A stretch of DNA of 64,000 bases from Bacteroidetes bacterium HGW-Bacteroidetes-16. GTDB lineage: Bacteria > Bacteroidota > Bacteroidia > Bacteroidales > F082. The stretch covers positions 1 through 64,000 of the forward strand of contig PHDN01000009.1 of NCBI GenBank assembly GCA_002840975.1, written 5' to 3'. The notes under the pieces are model-generated. The model did not search any database, was not told the DNA's origin, and was given only the letters and a program-made list of their open reading frames with translations. Both the position numbers and the translations under genes were made by a program. This document shows positions 1 to 9,328 of this stretch, one piece after another (the stretch's first letter is position 1; the number at the start of each line of letters is the position of its first letter).

Positions 1-165
1 TAGTCTTTTTTCAAACACAAACACTGATTATTAAACACTTACAACCGCACTAATTTGAGAGGGGACAAGTCAGGAAAATTCATTTGTTGACATTAAGAGT
101 TTTGCGGCTGGGTTTTATTAAATCGTTTATTGTTGGGATATTGATTAATGAAATATTTGACAGGA

Positions 166-1575
166 CTATTCGCTAGAACTATCAATCGCCTCATCCTCAT
201 ATTTGTATATTCCTTTTCTGGCAAGTTTGTAATCGGGATCGCGAAGTTTTTGATAAAAATCAGGAGCTGGGTGTGCTCTCCAAAATGAATTAAAATATGC
301 CTCCCTAGTCATGGCTACCCAATGTATTGATCCATTATAATAACGCTTGTAATGCCAGGCGCTTAGTAATGTAATAAGTGTGAAAAAGACAAGCAGGAAA
401 GTTCTTTTTAATTTTATGGTTTTAAAAACCCACGTTAAAAAGGCGACTAAACCAATTGCAAAAATACCATATGAGTCAATAAAAGGCCTTAACCCAAAAC
501 TTCCTCCGTACCACCAATCCCACCAGGATGAAATAATGTACCAGTTGATAAGTGAATAGATAACAACAGGCCAAAAGAATTCTTTTTTACTTTTATAAAG
601 TATCCCAAAGCCAATAATTGCGAATATCATGACGGGTGTGTAGATTAAAAGCCCTTTTCGCCATGAAAAAAGAGTTCCATAAAATTGTGGATTCAGGAAA
701 AAGAACCCCTGACTATCAGGGTATGAATAATAAAAAAAAACACCGGTAACGTATTTCCAATATAACATTTGAGGTACCCAAACTACAAAGCACATGAATG
801 CCATTGTTATTATATTAGGCCACTTATTTAACAAGAAAAAAAAGCGAGTTTTCAAACTTTCCCAACTGTCAGTTTTCCATAATAGGAATAAAATAACGAC
901 AACGATATTTGTAGGTCTAACAAGTGAAATAATCCCTGTTAAAAGACCTATGATTATTGCATATTTTATTTTAGGTTTTTCAAACCATAAATCAATTATG
1001 TAAATGAAAATTGAAATTAATGCAAAGCTATATACATGCGACATGCCGGGTTCAATAGTTACATACCATAGCAGGTTCGTTGCTAAAATAGTAACTAACA
1101 AGGTGATTGCTACGACTGGTTTAGGGAAGTACTTGACTAAAAATTTTCGTAGAAAAATGGCTCCCATCATGAGGTAAAAAAAACCACTCATTACCAGCGC
1201 AAATCGGTAAGGAGGAGAGTAGCCATTAGCAGGATATCCCAATAATTTCAGAGCGCTATGAGTTATTATAAAGGACGGGAAATATAGTATTGACATTCCA
1301 GAACTTGCTGTTATTACTGTTTTGTCCAATGGACCCTTTTTCCCCCAAAAATTTTTACCGAGCCTGTCATTGCCATGTTTTAAAAACTCCAGGCTTAGAT
1401 CATGATAGATAATAGTTGCAGGTAAATAAGCATAGAATGGTAATACATCATGAATAATTACTCTCTCTTCATTTTCCCAAACTGAAAAACGAAAATCACT
1501 ATAAAATACAATAAATAGACAAATAAATAGCGCCCATTTCGAAAGATCAATTTTTTTAATGCTCAACTTATTCAT
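166..1575 (-). CDS. Polytopic membrane protein, GT-C (ArnT/PMT-like) glycosyltransferase candidate
   Basis: This 469-residue protein has about ten hydrophobic segments spread over its whole length. It has a short N-terminal cytoplasmic stretch and a charged C-terminal tail. An acidic/aromatic first loop (WENEERVIIHDVLPFYAYLP) and a late WWDWWYGGSFGLRPFID motif recall lipid-linked-sugar GT-C glycosyltransferases and related Bacteroidota membrane proteins, which usually act in the inner membrane on polyprenyl-phosphate sugars. Family membership is inferred from topology and these motifs only; the substrate cannot be read. The ATG start follows a -7-like box on the same strand at 1617-1624. The upstream neighbour on this strand is a secreted beta-helix protein, with no obvious functional link. 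Confidence 0.55.
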   Translation of the reverse strand: MNKLSIKKIDLSKWALFICLFIVFYSDFRFSVWENEERVIIHDVLPFYAYLPATIIYHDLSLEFLKHGNDRLGKNFWGKKGPLDKTVITASSGMSILYFPSFIITHSALKLLGYPANGYSPPYRFALVMSGFFYLMMGAIFLRKFLVKYFPKPVVAITLLVTILATNLLWYVTIEPGMSHVYSFALISIFIYIIDLWFEKPKIKYAIIIGLLTGIISLVRPTNIVVVILFLLWKTDSWESLKTRFFFLLNKWPNIITMAFMCFVVWVPQMLYWKYVTGVFFYYSYPDSQGFFFLNPQFYGTLFSWRKGLLIYTPVMIFAIIGFGILYKSKKEFFWPVVIYSLINWYIISSWWDWWYGGSFGLRPFIDSYGIFAIGLVAFLTWVFKTIKLKRTFLLVFFTLITLLSAWHYKRYYNGSIHWVAMTREAYFNSFWRAHPAPDFYQKLRDPDYKLARKGIYKYEDEAIDSSSE

Positions 1576-1616
1576 ATTGATTAGCTATGATATTCATTTT
1601 GTAAATCTAATAGTAA

Positions 1617-1624
1617 CAAAACTA
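1617..1624 (-). promoter_or_regulatory. Bacteroidota -7 promoter box (TAGTTTTG)
   Basis: Read on the minus strand the bases are TAGTTTTG, matching TAnnTTTG, about 40 bases upstream of the membrane-protein start. No convincing -33 TTG lies at the expected distance. Confidence 0.4.
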
Positions 1625-1679
1625 ATAGAATTGGTATTTGTCGAATATTTTGAGAACATGTCCGATAAAATATCTCATA

Positions 1680-3167
1680 TCATTTTTGAACGAGTTTCCA
1701 TGATCGTGAATCTTTTCCAATGGAAATATTACAAATAATGACCTGGTACGATTCAATTATAGACCTAGGTTTAACTTTGATTAATATCTCGTTAGAGTTA
1801 TGATTATTTAGTATTTCAAAAGGGATACTTTCCCCAGCTAAAGTGGCTAATCTGATGGAAATTTTGATATTTGGAGGATTGTTTAATAATATACTAAATA
1901 CGTCCTTAAATGGATTGGGGAATAATCGTATTGACTCAACTAGTTCCTGAAACTCTCCTATAAAAGTTGTGTCTGTGTTGTAAAAAAAGGCTCCGATATC
2001 AGAAATACTGTTGTCAGGGTCTTTTGGCAGCTGGGGATTTCCAGTATTTATACAAGGAGAATTTTCTTGAAGTAAAAAAATCCAATCGTTAGGATTCACA
2101 AATAATGGATCGCCAATCTGATTATTTTCACCATTCAACACTAATTGATCAGATAGACAATAATTAACTATTGTAGTTGAATTATTGTCGAAAGAAACAT
2201 CTGCCATTGTTGATTGGGAAAAAATACAATTTTCAATTTTTGCAAAACTACCATCTTTTGTTCCATTGTCTTCTATGCAACGAACACCGTTAATATTCTT
2301 ATAAAAGGTGTTGTTTATTACCTGTCCATAGGAATTTTCTTTAAAGATAATTCCAACATTACATCCAATAATTACATTTCTTTTAACCAGAATATTTTCT
2401 GAACTACCGTTGTTTTCGCTTCCAATTTCTATGCCTCTATCTGTTGAATTGATAATATAATTACTGTCAATCAAAGTGTTAGAGCAATTATTTAGGTCAA
2501 TCCCGTCGTCATAATTGTATTCAATCCAGTTGTGACTGATATTCCCTCCAATTATGTTTGTTAATTCGATGGCATCAGGAGCCTGACTGAAATAGCAGTT
2601 TTTTATAAGGACTGATTCCGAGTTTAACAATTGAAAGCCTTCACCTGTATTATTACTATATACAAATGAGTTAATTATATTGACAGATGCAACTCTAACA
2701 AAGAGTATTGGCATGGTTCCAAGGGCATGGTTATTTTGAAATGTTACCCCATCCATCGAAATGTCACAATACCATGATAAAATTGTACCATCAATGAAAA
2801 ATGCATGATTAAGATGACTTGTTTTTCCAGGACAGTTAATCTCAATTAATCCCCAACCAATACCTTGAACTTCAGGTTTGAAAATTACAGGGTCTTCTTT
2901 AATACCATTAATAATAATTACACCATTGGTTATCATATTTACGTTTTGACTCATCACGATTATTGTACCCTTCTCAATAATTATTGTGTCGTGATTGGTG
3001 ATAATATAATCTTCAGTTAAATGATAAGGAGACCCAAGCTTATTAAAAATTATTGCCGCATAAGTTTTTGTACAGCTCACTGAAATTATCAAGAATAATA
3101 AACTAATGATTAAAATATATTTGTACTTTCCCATAGGTTTAAACTTATTGTTGAATTTAAATTTCAA
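1680..3167 (-). CDS. Secreted right-handed beta-helix protein with T9SS sorting tail
   Basis: The 495-residue product starts with a basic region and a hydrophobic segment (about residues 17-38) that fits a signal peptide. Its middle (about 60-370) is full of short Asn/Gly/Ile-rich turns such as NNCSNTLIDSNYI and GGNISHNWIEYNYDDGI. This pattern is typical of the parallel beta-helix fold seen in polysaccharide-active and adhesive surface proteins. The last 80 residues contain LFPNPFKDVFSI followed by a beta-sandwich-like segment, the usual type A T9SS sorting domain, so export across the outer membrane is expected. No catalytic residues were recognised. A divergent CotH/beta-helix gene starts about 180 bases away, so the two may share a regulatory region. 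Confidence 0.75.
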   Translation of the reverse strand: MKFKFNNKFKPMGKYKYILIISLLFLIISVSCTKTYAAIIFNKLGSPYHLTEDYIITNHDTIIIEKGTIIVMSQNVNMITNGVIIINGIKEDPVIFKPEVQGIGWGLIEINCPGKTSHLNHAFFIDGTILSWYCDISMDGVTFQNNHALGTMPILFVRVASVNIINSFVYSNNTGEGFQLLNSESVLIKNCYFSQAPDAIELTNIIGGNISHNWIEYNYDDGIDLNNCSNTLIDSNYIINSTDRGIEIGSENNGSSENILVKRNVIIGCNVGIIFKENSYGQVINNTFYKNINGVRCIEDNGTKDGSFAKIENCIFSQSTMADVSFDNNSTTIVNYCLSDQLVLNGENNQIGDPLFVNPNDWIFLLQENSPCINTGNPQLPKDPDNSISDIGAFFYNTDTTFIGEFQELVESIRLFPNPFKDVFSILLNNPPNIKISIRLATLAGESIPFEILNNHNSNEILIKVKPRSIIESYQVIICNISIGKDSRSWKLVQK

Positions 3168-3184
3168 ATAAATTCAATCAGATG

Positions 3185-3192
3185 CAAATGTA
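3185..3192 (-). promoter_or_regulatory. Bacteroidota -7 promoter box (TACATTTG)
   Basis: Minus-strand TACATTTG lies 18 bases before the beta-helix protein start. It matches TAnnTTTG, but no -33 TTG sits at canonical spacing. Confidence 0.4.
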
Positions 3193-3308
3193 TTAGGTTC
3201 TTAACAAATGACCTACCAATAAGCAATAATATTCATTGTTTTTTTCTCTATATTTTAAGCTCCCGAAATCTGGTTTGTCATTTGAACATTAATTTTCTCT
3301 CATTTAAC

Positions 3309-3316
3309 TATCTTTG
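3309..3316 (+). promoter_or_regulatory. Bacteroidota -7 promoter box (TATCTTTG)
   Basis: TATCTTTG matches TAnnTTTG 34 bases upstream of the ATG of the CotH-like gene. A TTTG at 3281-3284 could be the -33 element, although the 24-base spacing is longer than usual. The in-frame TTG at 3314 belongs to this box and is not a start codon. Confidence 0.5.
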
Positions 3317-3349
3317 CAACTTAAAATTGATTCAATAATTTTATGTAAA

Positions 3350-6300
3350 ATGTCAGATAATAAGCAAAGAAATCCCAATTCCATTTATCAAGTTGTATAT
3401 CATGAACGCAGAAATTATTTACAAAATATCACCTCTTCTTTATTGCTTATTACAATTATTGTTGTAACGATCTCTTGTGTAAGAAATAACGTGCCTGCTG
3501 AGTTTTATTTAAAAAGTGATTTAGAGTTTTTAACAAAAGACAATAAGTATTTTGTTGCTTATAACGATAGCTCAAGTTCGTTTAGTGGAGGGTTATATCA
3601 AACCACCTTGCGCCATAAATCAGGAATCCATTCGGCTTTTTCAACGCCGAAAAGTGCGTTTATTCTCTCAACGGAAATTGCTGAGGTATACCGTGACAGC
3701 TATGTGGATATTGAAGTTTGGAAGCAGGGTGAAAATGCTCATCTTGTTTGCGTTTTGCCTGAAACAAAAGACTATTTCAGCACCTCTGAAGTTGTTGAAA
3801 CCGATACCAGTGGCTGGCAGAAATTACATTTAACATTTTATCTGCCTCCGGTAAAAGAATATTATCAACTGAAGTTTTATGTTTGGAATTCAGGTAAAGA
3901 CACTGTTTATTATGATGATGTCAGTTTGAAGGTTATTAAAAACAAACCTTTTCCCGAATATTCATTGCCGGCTTTTTATGTGGAATTGGATACATCTGCC
4001 ATGATGAGTCTGATGGAAACAAGAATCAAAGCGTTTAAAGCAGGCATATTGCAGTCGTCAGAAGATGGGGATTGGGTAGAAGGGTTTGTATTTGCTGACA
4101 ATATGGATATGAAAGCCAAACTAAGGCTTAAAGGGGATTGGCTTGATCACCTTCATGGAAGTAAGTGGTCGTATCGCGTAAAACTTAAAAAAGAGTTTTC
4201 ATGGAACAGAATGAAGGTGTTTTCTCTTCAAAATCCAATGGCGCGATTGGGGGTTAATGAATGGTTTCTTCATCAGCTGATGATGTCGGAAGGGTTACTC
4301 ACTACCCGTTACGGATTTATTCCCATGACATTAAATGGAAGAAATATGGGCTTGTATGCCTGGGAGGAGCATTTTGTTAAGCAACTTGTAGAATCACAAA
4401 ATCGCCGCGAAGGCCCTATTTTGCGTTTCTTGGAAAATGCCTTGTGGGATACACGGGTTCTGGATGATAAAAAAATGATGAACAATAAGAAGACGCCTGT
4501 TTTCCAGGCAGCGGCTATCGAACCATTTGCATCTGGTAAAATTGCTGAGGATTCTGGCATGTTTCAACAATACCTGATAGCTCAAAATTTAATGTACCAG
4601 TATAAAAACAGGTTAGCTAAAGCCTCGGATATTTTTAATGTTGAAATGATGGCAAAATATTTTGCAATGGCGGATGTTTTTTTGGCCAGACATAGCATTA
4701 TATGGCATAATCAGCGTTTTTATTACAATCCTGTGTTGTGCAAGTTAGAACCAATTGCATATGATTGTTATTCGGATATTGGATTGGAAGACCAGGAAAA
4801 AAATTCCATTTGGGGATTTCAGCATCAGGATTTAACACAGCCCGACGAATTTATCATGATTCATGAATTGTTTAACGACACTGTTTTTTCGAAATCATAT
4901 ATTCATTACTTGACAAAATATTCCAATGTTGATTTTCTGGATTCTGTTTTTAGCCACTATCAACCTAAAACCGATTACTATGATTCTTTGATTAAAAGAG
5001 AATATCCGGAGGAAAGATTCTTTAAATCAAATGTGTTGGTAAATGCGCAGAAAATTCGTGACTTGATGCCTGCTTTTGAAAAACAGGTAAATGAAATGAA
5101 AATGGAAAACAGGAAATGGAAAAATAACCCAGTCCAAAATCAAAAGTATGATTCAGTTCTTCCTGCTTTTTTTGCGCCAAATTTGGTTCTTGCCTATAAG
5201 CAAAAGGTTGCAGGGGATTCTTGTTTGCTTAAAGTGAAAAGCTTTTTCCCTGATAAAATCATTGTACTTGGCGTTGGAAAAACATCGAAAAAATTGCGTG
5301 AAATTGTAGTCCCCGTGCCTGATTTGAATGGAAGTTGCAATGGAATACCTGCAGAGACAAGCTTTTATGTAAACAATGAAAAGACAAACTATTTGTTTTT
5401 TTCGATTACTTCCTCGGATGAGGTATTTTCCATTGAAATCAACCCCTGGCCTGAACCCAATGGCGCAATGTCTCCTTATCAGGAACTTATATCCACTTTT
5501 CCTTTTCCTGATACTTCGATTATTTCTAAAGTAAATGGCAATAAGGTATATGTAAAAGGGGGTAAAAATACCATAGACCATCCAATTCAGATACCAGCAG
5601 GTTATGTGGTAAATTTTGAACCAGGGACAACATTGGATTTCATTAAAAAGGCAAATTTTATCTCTTATTCTCCCATCATCATGCGTGGAACACCCGATGC
5701 ACCGGTGGTCATCACCTCATCCGATTTTACAGCAAATGGTTTTGCAGTGCTTCAGGCAGAGGGAAGGTCACAAGTGGAGTACGCACGGTTTGAAAACCTA
5801 AACACGCTGAATTACAAGGGATGGGTACTTACCGGTGCTGTTACCTTTTACGAATCTGATGTGGATATTAAACATTCGGTGGTGTACCGAAATCAATGCG
5901 AAGACGGGTTGAATATTATAAGATCCCAGTTTTTGACAGAAGATGTTACCTTCGACTACACCTGGGGCGATGCCTTTGATTCGGACTTCAGCAATGGGTT
6001 GGTACTTAACTGTAAATTTACCAACCTCGGAAACGATGCCATCGATTTTTCGGGGAGCACTATTACGATTCAGAATGTAACCATCGATAAAGCTTCTGAT
6101 AAAGGAATCAGCGGCGGTGAAATGTCGCATCTTACTGTCATAAACAACACCATCAAAGGTTGCAACATTGGAATCGCAAGCAAAGATTTATCTGTTGTTG
6201 ATGTAACTGATACCAAGATACTTGATTGTAACTACGGACTGGTTCTTTTGCAGAAAAAACCTGAATACGGCCCAGGAACACTTTATTTTAACCAATCAAC

Positions 6301-6409
6301 CATCCAAAACCCCCAGACAGAAATGCTGATCGAAGTAGGTTCTATGGTGATAAAGGATGGTACAGAAATAAGTGGTTCTGTGAAAGAGGCATCTAATTTG
6401 TTTTATTAA
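3350..6409 (+). CDS. CotH-like protein with C-terminal beta-helix domain
   Basis: From the ATG at 3350 the product is 1019 residues. A hydrophobic segment ends in TISC around residue 43, so it may be a lipoprotein with an unusually long N-terminus or a membrane-anchored protein. Residues about 230-500 look like the CotH kinase-like fold: the segment NEWFLHQLMMSEGLLTTRYG, then NGRNMGLYAWEEHF, and later an acidic PIAYDCYSDIG motif where CotH proteins bind metal. About residues 750-1019 form a right-handed beta-helix with repeated Asn/Asp/Gly turns. In many bacteria CotH-like genes sit beside VTC-domain and DUF4956 genes, and both occur 1.5-3 kb downstream here. The phosphotransfer role known for spore-coat CotH is not proven for this branch. 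A longer reading from TTG 3314 is rejected because it starts inside the promoter box. Confidence 0.7.
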   Translation: MSDNKQRNPNSIYQVVYHERRNYLQNITSSLLLITIIVVTISCVRNNVPAEFYLKSDLEFLTKDNKYFVAYNDSSSSFSGGLYQTTLRHKSGIHSAFSTPKSAFILSTEIAEVYRDSYVDIEVWKQGENAHLVCVLPETKDYFSTSEVVETDTSGWQKLHLTFYLPPVKEYYQLKFYVWNSGKDTVYYDDVSLKVIKNKPFPEYSLPAFYVELDTSAMMSLMETRIKAFKAGILQSSEDGDWVEGFVFADNMDMKAKLRLKGDWLDHLHGSKWSYRVKLKKEFSWNRMKVFSLQNPMARLGVNEWFLHQLMMSEGLLTTRYGFIPMTLNGRNMGLYAWEEHFVKQLVESQNRREGPILRFLENALWDTRVLDDKKMMNNKKTPVFQAAAIEPFASGKIAEDSGMFQQYLIAQNLMYQYKNRLAKASDIFNVEMMAKYFAMADVFLARHSIIWHNQRFYYNPVLCKLEPIAYDCYSDIGLEDQEKNSIWGFQHQDLTQPDEFIMIHELFNDTVFSKSYIHYLTKYSNVDFLDSVFSHYQPKTDYYDSLIKREYPEERFFKSNVLVNAQKIRDLMPAFEKQVNEMKMENRKWKNNPVQNQKYDSVLPAFFAPNLVLAYKQKVAGDSCLLKVKSFFPDKIIVLGVGKTSKKLREIVVPVPDLNGSCNGIPAETSFYVNNEKTNYLFFSITSSDEVFSIEINPWPEPNGAMSPYQELISTFPFPDTSIISKVNGNKVYVKGGKNTIDHPIQIPAGYVVNFEPGTTLDFIKKANFISYSPIIMRGTPDAPVVITSSDFTANGFAVLQAEGRSQVEYARFENLNTLNYKGWVLTGAVTFYESDVDIKHSVVYRNQCEDGLNIIRSQFLTEDVTFDYTWGDAFDSDFSNGLVLNCKFTNLGNDAIDFSGSTITIQNVTIDKASDKGISGGEMSHLTVINNTIKGCNIGIASKDLSVVDVTDTKILDCNYGLVLLQKKPEYGPGTLYFNQSTIQNPQTEMLIEVGSMVIKDGTEISGSVKEASNLFY

Positions 6410-6476
6410 TCAGGATTCATAAGGACGGCTATTTAAAATTATTATTGTTAACCAAACTTTTTATGCTTTTTAGTAT

Positions 6477-6484
6477 TATATTTG
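6477..6484 (+). promoter_or_regulatory. Bacteroidota -7 promoter box (TATATTTG)
   Basis: TATATTTG matches TAnnTTTG 37 bases before the ATG of the small lipoprotein. It also explains a false TTG start at 6482. Confidence 0.45.
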
Positions 6485-6520
6485 CTACTTAAACCTGAGA
6501 AATATTTAAAACCAATAATC

Positions 6521-7066
6521 ATGAAAAATTTAAGCCGTTTATTATTCGTTTTCATGCTTTCAAGTATGGTGTTTCCTGCATGTAAAGCAACCAAGGACCT
6601 TCTTGATGTAACATTTCGTGCCGATTACGAAGCAGATATGGATATTGTAGTTACTCCTGATGCCATGAAGGCCGGAATTAACGGGGTATTTAGTGAATCC
6701 GCAACAATCGATCCCCTCTCAAACGACAAGTTTGCCGAGTATGCCGATAAGATTAAATCGATTACGATTGAAGAAGCCACAGGGACCATTACCTGGATTA
6801 ATAAAAATGCCGTACTAATTACAGCTGACCTGAATATTACAGCAACGGATATGCCAAGTGCCCATTGGGTATTTACTAACGAACCGCTTGTTCAAGGCAG
6901 TGTATTTTCGTTAACCAACGAAGCGGGACAGCTTGATAAATTAAAAGACATCCTAAATGCCCAAAAAGTATTCACTGTTACATTTTCAGGGCAAACAGAT
7001 GAAGATGACCTAAGCCTGACTTTTCATACCCTTTACGGTACTTTGGTTGTAGCTAACCCACTCTAG
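6521..7066 (+). CDS. Predicted lipoprotein of unknown function
   Basis: The ATG at 6521 gives 181 residues with a textbook lipoprotein signal: MKNLSRLLFVFMLSSMVFPAC, where Cys20 would be lipidated. The mature part is acidic and beta-rich, about 160 residues (start KATKDLLDVTFRADYEADMD), with no enzymatic motif I can recognise. It lies on the same strand between the CotH-like gene (111 bases upstream) and a strong terminator, and has its own -7 box. A structural or accessory role at the cell envelope is plausible from the signal and the context. I do not recognise the family. Confidence 0.7.
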   Translation: MKNLSRLLFVFMLSSMVFPACKATKDLLDVTFRADYEADMDIVVTPDAMKAGINGVFSESATIDPLSNDKFAEYADKIKSITIEEATGTITWINKNAVLITADLNITATDMPSAHWVFTNEPLVQGSVFSLTNEAGQLDKLKDILNAQKVFTVTFSGQTDEDDLSLTFHTLYGTLVVANPL

Positions 7067-7130
7067 CCTCATTCTGTCAGGAGTTTATCACAAGGCTTTT
7101 TATTGCATTTTGCCTAACATCAGCAAACCC

Positions 7131-7168
7131 ACAAACCCGCCAACAGTTTAACCTGATGGCGGGTTTGT
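7131..7168 (+). terminator. Intrinsic-terminator-like hairpin after the lipoprotein gene
   Basis: Twelve bases (7131-7142, ACAAACCCGCCA) pair perfectly with 7157-7168 across a 14-base loop. The hairpin is placed 64 bases after the lipoprotein stop codon. The trailing T run is weak. Confidence 0.65.
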
Positions 7169-7217
7169 TGATATTATATCCCTGTATTATTAGTTGCCCA
7201 TCCAACTTGGCTAGCGA

Positions 7218-7769
7218 ATGCCAATATGGCATTTGCATTTGTGGATAATATGTCTCGAAACGATATCCATTAAAATGGCCTATCCTCTGGTGAAATTTGA
7301 ATCCGACTCAGGAAAGGTGAAGCCTTCTGTAATGGTTATTTCCGATAGTTATTACTGGGGAATTTTTGATCTTGGCATGTCCAATGTTTTCTCCAACAAT
7401 CAATTCTGGTTTTACAATAAAAAAATCTATCCCGAAAGCTTTAAGTCTGATCTTTTAGCCAGTGATGTGAATCTGCATCAAGCCATTGCCGATCACGATG
7501 TAATTATTCTTATGGCAACCGAGGCCACCCTGCCGAGCCTGGGCTGGGGTTTTATTGAACGGGCTTATGATATGTTTACAAATCCTGATTATAAAGAGAT
7601 AGATCGTGATGAATTTCAGGAAAAGGTAAGAAGGCTTCGAAATAAAATAAAATCGAGTGAAGAATGGATGAAATCCATTGAAATAAAGGCAAATAAGAAA
7701 AATATTAGCGTGGACTCCATGATAACACTCGATGCTATTTGGGTTATTAAAAATGAAAAGGACAAATAA
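7218..7769 (+). pseudogene. C-terminal fragment of an SGNH/AlgX-like acetyltransferase-type protein
   Basis: The reading frame gives at most 183 residues and has no signal peptide or membrane segment. The segment KPSVMVISDSYYWGIFD looks like the catalytic-Ser block (D-S-Y) of AlgX/AlgJ-type SGNH domains. It is followed by FWFYNKKIYPESF and DVIILMATEATLPSLGWGFIE, features I associate with the C-terminal third of much larger Bacteroidota SGNH proteins that work with MBOAT acyltransferases. The N-terminal two thirds are absent, because a terminator hairpin lies immediately upstream (7131-7168). This is therefore probably a decayed gene remnant. A short functional protein starting at 7218 or at the in-frame ATG 7275 cannot be excluded. 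No MBOAT partner is in the window. Confidence 0.5.
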
Positions 7770-7865
7770 GGAGTTTAAAAAATCTGTGTGATACAGCCCA
7801 TGAGAGTGTTTGCAAAAGCCGGGTTTTTTGAATTGCTTTAAAACTTCCATATTTACACTTTTTAC

Positions 7866-7873
7866 TACCTTTG
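7866..7873 (+). promoter_or_regulatory. Bacteroidota -7 promoter box (TACCTTTG)
   Basis: TACCTTTG matches TAnnTTTG 35 bases before the DUF4956 gene, so the DUF4956-VTC pair likely has its own promoter. Confidence 0.5.
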
Positions 7874-7907
7874 CAAATTCTTAAAGAAAACTTAAACCAT
7901 AAGTAAC

Positions 7908-8588
7908 ATGAACGATAAATGGGGATTGTTCCAAAAATTTTTAATCACGCAGGAACAACAGGTGTCATTGACTGATTTTTTGGTAAATTCAGGTGTTATC
8001 ATCATTTTGGCCATTATTCTTGAATTTTCTTATATCAGGTGTGGCAGAACCATCTCAAACAGAAGGCAGTTTGCGGGAACTTTTTTGCTCATTGCTTTCA
8101 CCACCATGTTAATTATCTCCATTGTAAAATCCTCACTGGCATTGTCTTTGGGTTTGGTCGGAGCACTCTCCATTGTGCGCTTCAGAGCGGCCATCAAAGA
8201 GCCTGAAGAATTGGCCTATCTGTTTTTCGCCATTTCACTTGGCTTGGGCCTGGGTGCCAACCAGACATTGGTTGTCGTCAGCGCATTTGCTGTGGCAATG
8301 GTCATTATTTGGGGTCGGCATCTCCTGTCCTACAAAGGGACATCCCAGAATCTTTATCTTAATTTTACTGCCAAGGCTGGCACCGTTGAATTGTCACAAA
8401 TAGTCGAAAGCGTGAATCGGCAGTTTGGAAAGAACTCCTTAAAGCGGTATGATGAAAATAGAACGGTTGTAGAAGCCTCGTTTGTTGTCAATTCGCCCAA
8501 ACCTGAGAAGCTCCAGTCGTTTAAAAGCGAAATGGCCAAATACGGCGATGACGTACGGATTTCCTTTATCGAGAGTAAGTCCTTTTAA
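7908..8588 (+). CDS. DUF4956 family membrane protein
   Basis: The 226-residue protein has four or so hydrophobic segments in its first 150 residues. It carries the signature SLGLVGALSIVRFRAAIKEPEELAY around residues 80-105, recognisable as the DUF4956 family. The C-terminal 75 residues are soluble and look like an alpha/beta domain. Members are usually encoded next to VTC-domain (polyphosphate polymerase-like) proteins and CotH-like proteins. Here the VTC gene starts 14 bases downstream and a CotH-like gene lies about 1.5 kb upstream. The molecular function is unknown. A role in the membrane with the VTC protein, for example as its channel or anchor, is inference from gene order alone. Confidence 0.85.
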   Translation: MNDKWGLFQKFLITQEQQVSLTDFLVNSGVIIILAIILEFSYIRCGRTISNRRQFAGTFLLIAFTTMLIISIVKSSLALSLGLVGALSIVRFRAAIKEPEELAYLFFAISLGLGLGANQTLVVVSAFAVAMVIIWGRHLLSYKGTSQNLYLNFTAKAGTVELSQIVESVNRQFGKNSLKRYDENRTVVEASFVVNSPKPEKLQSFKSEMAKYGDDVRISFIESKSF

Positions 8589-8602
8589 CCAGGTGCAATC
8601 AG

Positions 8603-9307
8603 ATGATGTTGTTTCCTCCATTTGATGAAAACACCGCCAGGTATGAGCGTAAGTTTGTACAGGGTGAGCTTTACCATTGGGATATACAACAGATCGTGAG
8701 AAATCATTCGGCTGCTTTTCATACCATTCATTATCCCCGGTACATCAACAATATCTACCTCGATACAACCGAAATGGATTTTTATTTCGACAACGTTTCC
8801 GGTAAGGGAAGCCGCAAAAAGGCCCGGATACGCTGGTATGGAGACCTGAAAGGTGAAATTCACACCCCAGTGTTGGAATTTAAAACCCGCGAAGGTATGT
8901 TGGGCAACAAACTGTCGTTTATCCTTCATCCGTTTAACTTTGATGATGCCTTTTCGGGTGAAAGTCTACAGGAGGTTTTTCGCAAATCAACCCTCCCGGA
9001 TTGGGTAAGAGAAGTCCTGGCACTTTTGAAACCTGCTTTGCTGAACCGCTATCTGAGGGAGTATTATCTGAGTTTCGATCACCATTTCCGGTTGACCATC
9101 GATCATGAATTGTCGTACTACGCTATTGGAAATCAAAACGATCATTTCATGGAAAAATATACTTCAGCCAATATTATTGTTGAGCTTAAATACAATGCCG
9201 ATGTAGATAAAAAGGCTGCCTCGGTTACCAATGCCTTGCCTTTCAGGCTTTCGAAAAGTTCAAAATATGTGAATGGTTTCGAGTTATTTCATCCTCACGC
9301 GGGATAA
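8603..9307 (+). CDS. VTC-domain protein, polyphosphate polymerase-like
   Basis: The 234-residue soluble protein shows VTC tunnel-domain features. These are YERKFVQG near the start (the basic E-R-K strand), then INNIYLDT, KKARIRWYG, and VLEFKTREG, with a late IIVELKY strand. VTC domains belong to the triphosphate tunnel metalloenzyme fold. In eukaryotes they polymerise polyphosphate from ATP, while bacterial versions paired with DUF4956/CotH are mostly uncharacterised. The gene is 14 bases after DUF4956 and is almost certainly co-transcribed with it. It converges on murF-alr. The fold assignment is firm. The polymerase activity is inference. Confidence 0.8.
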   Translation: MMLFPPFDENTARYERKFVQGELYHWDIQQIVRNHSAAFHTIHYPRYINNIYLDTTEMDFYFDNVSGKGSRKKARIRWYGDLKGEIHTPVLEFKTREGMLGNKLSFILHPFNFDDAFSGESLQEVFRKSTLPDWVREVLALLKPALLNRYLREYYLSFDHHFRLTIDHELSYYAIGNQNDHFMEKYTSANIIVELKYNADVDKKAASVTNALPFRLSKSSKYVNGFELFHPHAG

Positions 9308-9328
9308 ATCAAAAGCAATCTTCCCGGC

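Noticed and set aside
1-165. Possible end of another gene at the left edge
   Set aside because: No frame or motif could be supported in these bases.
5153-5581. Antisense frame of 142 residues within the CotH-like gene
   Set aside because: No homology cues, low complexity and fully overlapped by a clear gene.
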